DNA from: Sphingomonadales bacterium
GTDB lineage: Bacteria > Pseudomonadota > Alphaproteobacteria > Sphingomonadales > Sphingomonadaceae
Length of the DNA stretch: 13,756 nt
Assembly: GCA_018971065.1 (NCBI GenBank)
Contig: JAGWVC010000103.1
Span: 1-13,756, forward strand
Direction: 5' to 3'
Shown: one piece after another, positions 7,731-13,756 of the stretch
Numbering within the stretch: position 1 is the stretch's first letter
How the letters are laid out: the number at the start of each line of letters is the position of its first letter
Position numbers and translations under genes: made by a program
The notes under the pieces: generated by a model
Database searches by the model: none
What the model saw: only the letters and a program-made list of their open reading frames with translations
What the model was told of the DNA's origin: nothing

Positions 7731-9041
7731 ATGCGCCGGCTGCTGCTGCTTTTCGCGATCGGTCTTGCCACGCCGGCCAACGCCCAAGGGCTGGCCACCG
7801 CCGCCCAGCTCGACCACGAACGCGCGGTGATCGCCATCCTGGCCCGTCCGGCGATGCGCGCGGCGACCGCCCGGGTGCTGGCCGCCTATCGCGCCGATCC
7901 GCAGGCGGCCACCCCCGCCGGCAAGGCCACCGCGCCGGCATCGGCCCGCTCGATCGCCACCGCCGCCGCAAACTATGCGTTGGCGGAGGATGCCAGCCGG
8001 CCGGCGGTGGTGTGGTGGGTGAACGCGCCGCATCGCTGGCACGGGATGGCGGTGCCGGGCTCGGGCTTCGGCATCGACAACCCCGACAATGTCTATCAGG
8101 GCTTCACCGTGGCCGGGGGCGGGCACTATGTGGTGCGCGGGCGCCTCCCCTCACCGGGGCCGGTGCAACTGCACATGGAAGTGCGCGATTCGATCCCCGG
8201 CATGGGCGAGATGCTGGTGGAAGGCGGCAAGCTGCTGGCGACGATCCAGAGCGAGCAGATGCACGTCGCCAAGGATGGCAGCTTTGCCATTGCGGTGGAC
8301 AGCGACCCCGCCGGGACAAGGCCCGACCATCTGGCGATCCCGGCTTCGGGCACGTTCATGGTCAACGTGCGCCAGTTGCTGACCGACTGGGCGCGCCAGC
8401 GGCCGATCGCGCTGTCGATCGAAAGGCTTGACGCAGTACCAGCGCCCCCACCGCGCGACATCACCCGCTTGGCGCAGCGCGGGGCCGAAATCCTCGATCG
8501 CATCGGCCCCTACTGGCTCGACTATGGCAACCGCTTCCTGTTTGCGCGCCCGGTCAACGCCATTGCCCCGCCGCGCGTGCGGCCGGGCGGACGCGGCATG
8601 TCGGCCAGCGGACCCTATCGGTTGGGTGACGACGAGGCGCTGCTGATTACCGCCGATGCGCTGGGCGCGGCATCGCTGGGGGTGCAGATCGCCGACCCGT
8701 GGGGCGTGGCCTATGACTATCGCGCCCGCACCAGCAGCCTGAACCAGACGCAAGCGCGCGCCGATGCCGATGGGCTGTTCCGCTTCATCGTCGCGGCGCG
8801 CGATCCCGGTTACGCGAACTGGCTCGATTCGGGCGGGTTCGGCAGCGGCATGGCGGTGCTGCGCTGGCAAGGGCTGCCCGCCGGGGCGGACCCCGCGCGG
8901 GCCATCCGCTCGGTGTCGGTGGTGAAGCTGGCCGACCTGCCGCAGACACTGCCGGCGGCAACGCCGCGCTTCACCGCCGCCCAGCGCGCCGCCCAACGCC
9001 GGCAGCGCGCCCACGACTATGCGGCGCGGCTGCGCGACTGA
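7731..9041 (+). CDS. Exported protein of unknown function (DUF1214-like C-terminus)
   Basis: This 436-residue protein begins with a clear Sec signal peptide: two arginines, a Leu-rich core, then T-P-A-N-A with probable cleavage after Ala18. The mature protein should be periplasmic. No later membrane segment is visible. The middle (D-N-P-D-N-V-Y-Q, then Y-V-V-R-G-R and a beta-rich stretch) and the end (A-A-R-D-P-G-Y-A-N-W-L-D-S-G-G-F, then L-R-W-Q-G-L) resemble DUF1214-type proteins found next to catabolic genes in sphingomonads. I know no proven function. The last ~25 residues are basic and helical. It starts 2 nt after the ligase stop with GGGAG at 7718-7722 and closes the operon, so it is probably co-expressed with steroid breakdown. 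A substrate-binding or carbohydrate-binding-like role is possible but unsupported. Confidence 0.78.
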   Translation: MRRLLLLFAIGLATPANAQGLATAAQLDHERAVIAILARPAMRAATARVLAAYRADPQAATPAGKATAPASARSIATAAANYALAEDASRPAVVWWVNAPHRWHGMAVPGSGFGIDNPDNVYQGFTVAGGGHYVVRGRLPSPGPVQLHMEVRDSIPGMGEMLVEGGKLLATIQSEQMHVAKDGSFAIAVDSDPAGTRPDHLAIPASGTFMVNVRQLLTDWARQRPIALSIERLDAVPAPPPRDITRLAQRGAEILDRIGPYWLDYGNRFLFARPVNAIAPPRVRPGGRGMSASGPYRLGDDEALLITADALGAASLGVQIADPWGVAYDYRARTSSLNQTQARADADGLFRFIVAARDPGYANWLDSGGFGSGMAVLRWQGLPAGADPARAIRSVSVVKLADLPQTLPAATPRFTAAQRAAQRRQRAHDYAARLRD

Positions 9042-9061
9042 CGCGGGATCGGCCGCCGCGC

Positions 9062-9517
9062 TTACAGGCGGGGCTTCTCGTCGATCCGCGCGAGCGTGAT
9101 GGCGAACCCACAGCGCTTTGCCGAATCCAGCGTGAACTCCTGGTATCGCGAGAACAGTCCGCCAAGGTGCTGGTCGATCTCGGCTTGCGTGTAGTCGAGC
9201 GCGTTGACGCAACCGTAGCCCAGAGCCGATGCCTGTCGATTGGCGGCGTCGCCATCATCGACGCCGAAGAACACGTTCATCACGCCTTCGCCGCGATGGG
9301 CGAGGAATTGCGAAACCGCGCTGTCGGCCTCGCGCCCCGGCATCGGCGCGCACAATTCGATGCCGGCATCCCAGGCGATCGCGACGTTGATCCCGAACGG
9401 CTCGCCGGTCCAGTCGGCATCGATGAACGTGGCGCCGAGCAGTTCGGCGTACTGGCGCTTGGCCGTCGCCAGATCATGCACCGCGATCATCACGCGATTG
9501 ACGCCACGCAAACCCAT
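9062..9517 (-). CDS. VOC-superfamily (glyoxalase-like) protein with degenerate metal site
   Basis: This 151-residue protein has two beta-alpha-beta-beta-beta modules of the vicinal oxygen chelate fold: N-R-V-M-I-A-V-H-D-L with a following helix, and V-M-N-V-F-F-G-V-D-D in the second half. Against methylmalonyl-CoA epimerase, recalled from memory, only Glu54 (I-E-L-C-A-P) remains at a metal-ligand position. The first-strand His is Arg8, the His of the G-x-H-H strand is Met80/Asn81, and the final Glu is about Thr141. It may therefore bind a ligand without metal or use a different site. AAGGAAG 6 nt upstream supports the ATG. It is the last gene of the minus-strand operon, 23 nt after the flavoprotein, and ends 20 nt from the convergent exported-protein gene. 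Function unknown. Confidence 0.75.
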   Translation of the reverse strand: MGLRGVNRVMIAVHDLATAKRQYAELLGATFIDADWTGEPFGINVAIAWDAGIELCAPMPGREADSAVSQFLAHRGEGVMNVFFGVDDGDAANRQASALGYGCVNALDYTQAEIDQHLGGLFSRYQEFTLDSAKRCGFAITLARIDEKPRL

Positions 9518-9540
9518 GGAACGCTTCCTTGACAGGGGTT

Positions 9541-11673
9541 TCAACCAGCGGCGGGCGCGCCGGACAGCCCGAGCACCGCGTCGAACGCGCCGCGCGTGGC
9601 GCCTTCGATATAGCCGACGCCGTTGGCATCGCCGATCGCGGTGACCGCGAAGCCGGCGGCGCGCAGTTCGTCGGCCAGCGTCAGGTCGCCAGCCGCGCCG
9701 CGCGCGACGATCACGGTATCGGCGGCAACCGTGCGCGACTCCCCGGACGCGTCGGTGTAGCGGACCGCGTCCGCGCTGATCGCGACATCGCGTGCGCCAG
9801 CCACCAGCGCCACGCCATGCTCGGCCAGCTCGGACAGGATGCGCATGCGGCGCACCAGCGTCAGCCCCTTGCCCAGGCGTGGCGCTTCCTCGATCACCGT
9901 CACGTCGCGGCCGCGCTCGTGGAGGAATTCGGCGAGTTCGATCCCCACCAGTTCGCCGCCGAGGATGACGACGCGCCGGCCCAGCGGCATCCATGCGTGG
10001 GTCAGCTTGCGCACCAGGTCGAGGTTTGCGGTGATGCCGGTGGCAGCGCCGATCCGCGTGGCCAGCCGGGTCAACAACCCGGTCTTGCGCCGCAACGCCG
10101 GGGATGAGCCGCCGAACATCAATTCGCGCAAGTCGTCGCCAGAGAACACGTGCGGCAGGTCGGCGCCGGGGATGGCGGGCATCGCCCGCACCGCACCGGT
10201 GGCGACGATGACGTGATCGGGCGCCAGCGTGGCGAGCAGGTCCGCCGTCGCGCGGGTGTTGCAACGAATGTCCGCACCCGAAGCCTCGACCTCGCGCACC
10301 AGCCATTCCAGCAGGCGCTGGTTCGGCGGGTAGGCGAGGCCGGCGAAGCGCACGGTGCCGCCAAGGCGGGGCGACTGTTCGAGCAGCGTGACGCGGTGCC
10401 CGGCAGCGCGCAGGCGGCGGGCGGCGTCCATGCCGCCGGGGCCGCCGCCGACCACAACGACGTGTTTCGCCGGCCCCGCCCGCTGGCGCAGGTATTCGCG
10501 GCCAAGGTCGGCATTGACCGCGCAGCGCGCCGGCTCGCCGGTGTAGATCGCGCTGACGCACGTGTAGCAATAGACGCAAGGGCGTGCCTTTTCAGGCGTG
10601 CCGGCGGCAAGGCGTGCGGGCAGGTAGGGATCGGCAAGCAGCTTGCGGCCCATCGCGATGAAATCGACCTCGCCGCCTGCCAGCGCGGCTTCGGCGGAAT
10701 CGGGCTCGATGCGGCCCAGGCCGAACACCGGGATCGACACCGCGCGGCGCATCGTGGCCGCGGCGGGCAGATTCCAGTTCTCGACATGCGGGATGTTCGA
10801 TTCGGAGTGAAGCTTGCCGTAGGCGGCGTTGTGCGCGCACGTCGCGACGATCGCGTCCGCGCCCGCCGCTTCCACCATCTTCGCGTGCTCCACCGCGTCG
10901 TCGAGCGTGATGCCGCCGTCCTTGCCGAGTTCGCGGGTGTCGAGCTTGATCCACACCGGAAAATCGCGGCCCACCTCGCGACGGATTGCGGCGATCACCT
11001 CGAGCGGCAGGCGCATGCGGTTCTCGCGGCTGCCGCCGTAGCCATCGGTGCGGGTGTTGGTGGCGGGCGAGATGAACGACGACAGCAGGTAGCCGTGGCC
11101 GGCGTGAATCTCGACGCCATCGAACCCCGCGTCGCGCGCGCGGCGGGCGGCGGCGGCGAACTGCGCGACGGCAAGATCGATGTCCGCCTGGTCGATCACC
11201 CGAATCTCGGGCGGCGGCCCCGCCATGCCCGCCAGTTCCTCCATCAGGAAGAAGTTGACGAAATCCCCGCCCTTGGGCGGCTGCGGCGGCGATGGCGCCC
11301 ACAGCGCATTGCCATGACGCGTGAAGCCATAGCGCGCGACCAGCCCGCCGTGATGAAGCTGCGCGGCGATCTTTGCCCCGGCGGCATGGACGCGGCTGCA
11401 CAATTGCGCGAGGCCGGGAATGAAGCGGTCATCGGAGATCGCGGTCTGCTGCATCGCCACCGCGCCGACCGGCCAGGCGACGCCGGTGACGCCCGAGACG
11501 ATCAGCCCGGCGCCGCCGCGCGCCTGCTCCTCGTGATAGGCAATGATGCGTTCGCCGACGGTGCCGTCTTCCTCGGACAGGCTGACGCCCATCGCGCTGA
11601 CGGCGATGCGGTTCTTCAGTTCCAGCGTGCCGATGCGGCCCGGCGACAGCAGGTGCGGATAACGGTGTGCCAT
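9541..11673 (-). CDS. OYE/2,4-dienoyl-CoA reductase-type FMN-FeS-FAD oxidoreductase
   Basis: This 710-residue, three-part flavoenzyme starts with an Old Yellow Enzyme TIM barrel (1 to ~340) containing Q-L-H-H-G-G and H-A-G-H-G-Y-L-L (190-197), with Tyr195 a likely acid, and R-T-D-G-Y-G-G-S-x-E-N-R. A 4Fe-4S site follows at Cys366, Cys369, Cys372 and Cys384. The FAD fold begins at G409-G-G-P-G-G, and a second dinucleotide fold at G572-G-E-L-V-G. The arrangement is that of E. coli FadH, trimethylamine dehydrogenase and the bile-acid enzymes BaiCD and BaiH. It probably reduces an activated C=C bond with NAD(P)H; in this setting an enone of a steroid or an unsaturated CoA ester is plausible. It lies 4 nt after the LLM gene behind GAGGAG, so the two share an operon. 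Confidence 0.87.
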   Translation of the reverse strand: MAHRYPHLLSPGRIGTLELKNRIAVSAMGVSLSEEDGTVGERIIAYHEEQARGGAGLIVSGVTGVAWPVGAVAMQQTAISDDRFIPGLAQLCSRVHAAGAKIAAQLHHGGLVARYGFTRHGNALWAPSPPQPPKGGDFVNFFLMEELAGMAGPPPEIRVIDQADIDLAVAQFAAAARRARDAGFDGVEIHAGHGYLLSSFISPATNTRTDGYGGSRENRMRLPLEVIAAIRREVGRDFPVWIKLDTRELGKDGGITLDDAVEHAKMVEAAGADAIVATCAHNAAYGKLHSESNIPHVENWNLPAAATMRRAVSIPVFGLGRIEPDSAEAALAGGEVDFIAMGRKLLADPYLPARLAAGTPEKARPCVYCYTCVSAIYTGEPARCAVNADLGREYLRQRAGPAKHVVVVGGGPGGMDAARRLRAAGHRVTLLEQSPRLGGTVRFAGLAYPPNQRLLEWLVREVEASGADIRCNTRATADLLATLAPDHVIVATGAVRAMPAIPGADLPHVFSGDDLRELMFGGSSPALRRKTGLLTRLATRIGAATGITANLDLVRKLTHAWMPLGRRVVILGGELVGIELAEFLHERGRDVTVIEEAPRLGKGLTLVRRMRILSELAEHGVALVAGARDVAISADAVRYTDASGESRTVAADTVIVARGAAGDLTLADELRAAGFAVTAIGDANGVGYIEGATRGAFDAVLGLSGAPAAG

Positions 11674-11677
11674 GCGG

Positions 11678-12547
11678 TCAGCTCCTCGCGATCACGGTGT
11701 CGGCGAAACGCTTCATCGCGTCGAGCTTGTCGGCCAGCGGCTGGGTGTCCTCCTCCACCGCGTAGAGATTGCGGAACGCCACCGGCATGTCGGTCACGCC
11801 GAGGTCTTCGAGGCGGCGGATCATGTCGGTCGAAAAATCGCCCATCGCGGTGGCGAAGATGCGGAACGGCCGGTCCAGCGTGCCGGCCTCGGCGCGCGCG
11901 GCCTGGATCGCGGCGATCGGGCCGGCAAGTTCGTCCGGGCCGCCGCCGGCGAACATGAAGCCGTCGAACCGCGCGGCGCGTTTGAACGCGGCATCCGAAT
12001 GGCCGCCGATCAGGATCGGCAATGGCTTGCCCGGCACCGGATTCAGCTTGACCGGGGGCAAGTCGTAGAATTCGCCGTGGAATTCGAAATAGCCACCGGC
12101 GCACAACCCGCGCACGATCGCCAGGCATTCGTCGAAGCGCTTGCCGCGCCGGGCGTAATCGACGCCCATCGCCGCATAGTCCTCGGGCCAGACCGACAGG
12201 CCGACGCCGAAATTGAAACGATCGCCGGTGATCGCCGCAACCGAGGCGGCGAGCTTGGCCGCATAGAGCGGGGGGCGCACCGGCAGCTTGACGACGTTGG
12301 TGGTCAATTCGAGCCGGGTGGTGGCCGCGCCGATCGCGGTGGCGAGGATGAAGCTTTCGACGAACGGCTTGTTTTCGAGGAATTCACGGCCGCCGTCGTC
12401 GGTATAGCTGTAGCTGGTGTCGGACGCCTTGGGATAGATCAGGCTGTCGGGGATGGTGAACCCGGCGAAGCCGAGTTCCTCGGCGGCGCGCGCCAGCGGC
12501 AGATAGTTGGCGACCGCCGTCATCGATTCGGCATAATGGAAACGCAT
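11678..12547 (-). CDS. LLM-class flavin-dependent oxidoreductase
   Basis: This 289-residue TIM-barrel protein of the luciferase-like monooxygenase superfamily shows a typical start (M-R-F-H-Y-A-E-S), the strand L-E-L-T-T-N-V-V-K-L-P-V-R-P-P, the F-N-F-G-V-G-L-S-V-W-P-E-D-Y segment, G-K-R-F-D-E-C-L and P-I-L-I-G-G-H-S. These fit the short subfamily usually annotated as F420-dependent (TIGR03619 style), but FMN use cannot be excluded from sequence. It is cytosolic with no signal. It is the first gene of the minus-strand operon. A purine-rich ribosome site (GGGGGAGG) lies about 9 nt before the ATG, and a good sigma-70-like promoter sits 73 nt upstream. The substrate is unknown; pairing with an OYE-type reductase suggests linked redox steps on one compound. 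Confidence 0.82.
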   Translation of the reverse strand: MRFHYAESMTAVANYLPLARAAEELGFAGFTIPDSLIYPKASDTSYSYTDDGGREFLENKPFVESFILATAIGAATTRLELTTNVVKLPVRPPLYAAKLAASVAAITGDRFNFGVGLSVWPEDYAAMGVDYARRGKRFDECLAIVRGLCAGGYFEFHGEFYDLPPVKLNPVPGKPLPILIGGHSDAAFKRAARFDGFMFAGGGPDELAGPIAAIQAARAEAGTLDRPFRIFATAMGDFSTDMIRRLEDLGVTDMPVAFRNLYAVEEDTQPLADKLDAMKRFADTVIARS

Positions 12548-12605
12548 GGACCCGGGCCTCCCCCTTCCCCCTGCCGGCGCAGGCGGGATGATTTCGCTTG
12601 AATTT

Positions 12606-12633
12606 GCGTAGCTGATTGCAGCATAATCTACGC
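12606..12633. promoter_or_regulatory. Inverted repeat, candidate operator 1
   Basis: The arms GCGTAGCTGAT and ATAATCTACGC pair at 9 of 11 positions around a 6-nt centre; the outer six (GCGTAG/CTACGC) are perfect. It covers the -10 element of the leftward promoter, a repressor-like position. A TAATC word within it repeats exactly 10 bp later (12624 and 12634), at one helical turn. No regulator gene is present in the window, and I do not recognise the motif as a KstR or KstR2 site. Confidence 0.5.
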
Positions 12634-12648
12634 TAATCGCGGTTTCAA
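12620..12648 (-). promoter_or_regulatory. Leftward sigma-70-like promoter for the LLM operon
   Basis: On the minus strand, TTGAAA (-35, at 12648-12643) and TATGCT (-10, at 12625-12620) are separated by exactly 17 nt. They match the sigma-70 consensus at 5/6 and 4/6 positions. Transcription would start near 12613, leaving a leader of about 65 nt before the LLM ATG. The surrounding stretch is clearly more AT-rich than the rest of the window. Confidence 0.55.
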
Positions 12649-12656
12649 ACGCGATT
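12635..12656. promoter_or_regulatory. Inverted repeat, candidate operator 2
   Basis: AATCGCG and CGCGATT form a perfect 7-bp inverted repeat around GTTTCAAA, with two more paired positions inside (TT/AA), so 9 of 11 positions pair in 22 bp. It overlaps the -35 elements of both divergent promoters, which fits a TetR- or GntR-size dimeric regulator controlling both directions. It could form an RNA hairpin before a T-rich stretch, but no gene ends here, so a terminator is unlikely. Confidence 0.55.
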
Positions 12657-12673
12657 TTATCAAGAAATATGAT
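12644..12673 (+). promoter_or_regulatory. Possible rightward promoter for the SnoaL_4 gene
   Basis: TTCAAA (12644-12649) and TATGAT (12668-12673) are separated by 18 nt and match the sigma-70 consensus at 4/6 and 5/6 positions. Transcription would begin near 12680, giving a leader of roughly 64 nt. The ATG at 12669 lies inside this -10 element, which argues against it as the gene start. The call is weaker than that for the leftward promoter. Confidence 0.4.
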
Positions 12674-12743
12674 TCATGTGACGCACGTTGGCAAGCAAAA
12701 TGCTTCACCTCAGCCTTGCCCCGTCCCATCCGGAGATGCGCGA

Positions 12744-13403
12744 ATGACCACCCCCCTCTCGCTCGAAGCGCGGATCGACCGGCTCGAATCGCTCGATCAG
12801 ATCCGGCAGCTTCCCGCGCGCTATGCGCTGACGCTCGACATGCGCGACATCGACGCGATGGTGAACCTGTTCACGCCCGACGTGCGGGTGGGGCGCGATG
12901 CCACGGGGCGGCAGGCGCTGCGCGCCTACATGGATCGCACGCTGCGCTCGCCGTTCACCGGCACCTCGCACCACATCGGTGGCCATATCATCGAATTCGA
13001 CGATGCCGACCACGCCCACGGCGTGGTCTATTCGAAGAACGAGCACGAGACCCCGGTGCCCGGCGGCGCCGACGAATGGGTCATCATGCAGATGATGTAC
13101 GTGGACGATTACGTGCGCGGCCCCGGCCCCGACGGCCCGCGCTGGTACTTCGCGCGCCGGCTGCCGCTGTACTGGTACGCCACCGACCTCAACCAGCCAC
13201 CGGTGGGCGAGCGCAAGATGCGCTGGCCCGGCACTGAATGGGTGGAAGGCAACTTCCACAAGCTGTTCCCCAGCTTCGCCGAATACTGGGCGCGCGAGGG
13301 CGACCACGGCGGTCCGGTGCCCGAACCCGCCCCGCTGGGCAAGTTCCTGGAGACGATGCGCCGGGGCGCCGCGTCACCGAAGGTCAAGGTGCGCGCCGAC
13401 TGA
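12744..13403 (+). CDS. SnoaL_4-family protein with BaiE-like catalytic triad
   Basis: This 219-residue protein has an N-terminal NTF2-fold domain (about 5-150) opening with the helix L-E-A-R-I-D-R-L-E-S-L-D-Q-I. Compared from memory with BaiE, the bile-acid 7-alpha-dehydratase (triad Tyr30, Asp35, His83), it has Tyr27 and Asp32 at the same five-residue spacing and His77 in S-H-H-I-G-G-H. A dehydratase or isomerase of a steroid-like substrate is plausible; scytalone-dehydratase-like and uncharacterised relatives are alternatives. BaiE has about 166 residues, so the aromatic-rich tail (Y-W-Y-A-T-D, then W-P-G-T-E-W-V-E-G) and the disordered end are extra. The start is the ATG at 12744, with GGAG at 12732-12735; an in-frame ATG at 12669 adds 25 unlikely residues and sits in the promoter. 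It is divergent from the LLM operon. Confidence 0.8.
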   Translation: MTTPLSLEARIDRLESLDQIRQLPARYALTLDMRDIDAMVNLFTPDVRVGRDATGRQALRAYMDRTLRSPFTGTSHHIGGHIIEFDDADHAHGVVYSKNEHETPVPGGADEWVIMQMMYVDDYVRGPGPDGPRWYFARRLPLYWYATDLNQPPVGERKMRWPGTEWVEGNFHKLFPSFAEYWAREGDHGGPVPEPAPLGKFLETMRRGAASPKVKVRAD

Positions 13404-13444
13404 GCGCCAAGGGGCCGCCCGATCCGGCGATCCGGCGGTGGGGC

Positions 13445-13756
13445 TCAGGACGGGATGTAGAGCTGCGCCGCCTTGCCGCCGTCCACCGGCAACGCCACCC
13501 CGGTGATGTAGCTGGCGGCGTCCGACAGCAGGAACACGATCGCCTCGGCCAGTTCCTCGGGCCGTCCGCCGCGCTGCATCGGGATCGCGCCCTCGGTCCG
13601 CGCCGCGATCTCGGGCGCCTTGCTGGCAAAATCCAGCGTCGCGGCGGTGTTCACCTGGCCGGGAACCACCACGTTGACCCGGATGCCCTGGCTTGCCCCC
13701 TCCATCGCCGCGACCGCGCTGAACTGGATCAGCGCCGCCTTCGATGCCGAATAGCT
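13445..13756 (-). CDS. SDR-family oxidoreductase, C-terminal part (runs off the window)
   Basis: The minus-strand frame is open from the window edge to a TGA at 13445-13447, giving 103 residues. It begins S-Y-S-A-S-K-A-A-L, which is the catalytic Tyr-x-x-x-Lys motif of classical short-chain dehydrogenases. It continues with R-V-N-V-V-V-P-G-Q-V-N-T, R-P-E-E-L-A-E-A-I-V-F-L-L-S-D and the closing I-T-G-V-A-L-P-V-D-G-G. The Rossmann glycine motif and the catalytic serine lie outside the window. The internal ATG at 13705 is not the start. It converges on the SnoaL_4 gene with 41 nt between the stops. It could be a hydroxysteroid dehydrogenase, given the context, but the substrate cannot be read from this part. 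Confidence 0.88.
   Translation of the reverse strand, partial: SYSASKAALIQFSAVAAMEGASQGIRVNVVVPGQVNTAATLDFASKAPEIAARTEGAIPMQRGGRPEELAEAIVFLLSDAASYITGVALPVDGGKAAQLYIPS

Noticed and set aside
9042..9061. Possible bidirectional terminator in the 20-nt convergent gap
   Set aside because: Only a 5-bp CGCGG/CCGCG stem and no T run. It is too weak to call.
10150..11958. Long plus-strand open frame (602 codons) opposite the OYE-type gene
   Set aside because: Same GC-skew artefact. The minus-strand frame has complete flavin and FeS motifs, and the plus frame crosses the LLM/OYE junction without domain structure.
12606..12656. KstR or KstR2 operator upstream of the right-hand genes
   Set aside because: The inverted repeats do not resemble the mycobacterial KstR or KstR2 motifs as I remember them, so no specific regulator is named.
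12635..12660. Rho-independent terminator (perfect stem followed by TTTTAT)
   Set aside because: No gene on either strand ends here; both flanking genes diverge from the gap. A regulatory palindrome fits better.
12669..12743. Upstream in-frame ATG that would extend the SnoaL_4 protein by 25 residues
   Set aside because: It lies in the AT-rich promoter stretch, inside a likely -10 element, and has no ribosome site. The ATG at 12744 has GGAG at proper spacing and begins the conserved helix.
13411..13440. GC-rich inverted repeat (CCGCC/GGCGG, with internal GATC/CCGG repeats) between convergent genes, possible terminator
   Set aside because: The stem is only 5 bp with a 14-nt loop and no T tract on either strand. 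Such repeats are expected by chance at this GC content.

Overview
The window is about 68% GC and densely coded, with classic high-GC codon bias. Gene content and style fit an alphaproteobacterium of the Sphingomonadales (Novosphingobium/Sphingobium type). That placement is inferred from composition and family resemblance, since no marker gene is present. Three genes I recognise point to steroid catabolism: a ketosteroid delta-isomerase with a complete Tyr14/Asp38/Asp99 active site, a FadD3-like CoA ligase, and FadE30-like plus IpdF-like enzymes. The last three act on the C/D-ring remnant HIP (methyl-hexahydroindanedione propanoate) left after steroid rings A and B are removed.

Layout. Positions 1-9041 are one tightly packed plus-strand operon whose promoter lies upstream of the window. 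In order it holds the tail of a SnoaL-like protein; an SDR of the hydroxyacyl-CoA dehydrogenase type with a TTG start; two adjacent acyl-CoA dehydrogenases; IpdF-type SDR; MaoC hydratase; ketosteroid isomerase; thiolase; FadD3-type ligase; and an exported protein of unknown function. Neighbours overlap or lie within 25 nt. Positions 9062-12547 are a minus-strand operon read from the right: LLM flavin oxidoreductase, Old Yellow Enzyme/2,4-dienoyl-CoA reductase-type flavoprotein, then a small VOC protein. A 196-bp AT-rich gap (12548-12743) carries divergent promoters and two inverted repeats. A SnoaL_4/BaiE-like protein (12744-13403) is read rightward from it. The right edge holds the C-terminal third of a minus-strand SDR.

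How the genes work together. The plus operon encodes every step of one beta-oxidation round: ligase, dehydrogenase, hydratase, hydroxyacyl-CoA dehydrogenase and thiolase. This would remove the propanoate arm of HIP as acetyl-CoA, with IpdF oxidising the ring hydroxyl. The isomerase belongs earlier, at the 3-keto-delta-5 steroid stage. The known ring-opening enzymes (IpdAB, IpdC, EchA20) are not in the window.

The right-hand genes are less certain. Their families (FeS-type OYE, SnoaL dehydratase, SDR) resemble those of the anaerobic bile-acid 7-dehydroxylation (bai) pathway, which suggests a steroid-nucleus modification module. No RNA genes, mobile elements, CRISPR arrays or broken genes were seen.
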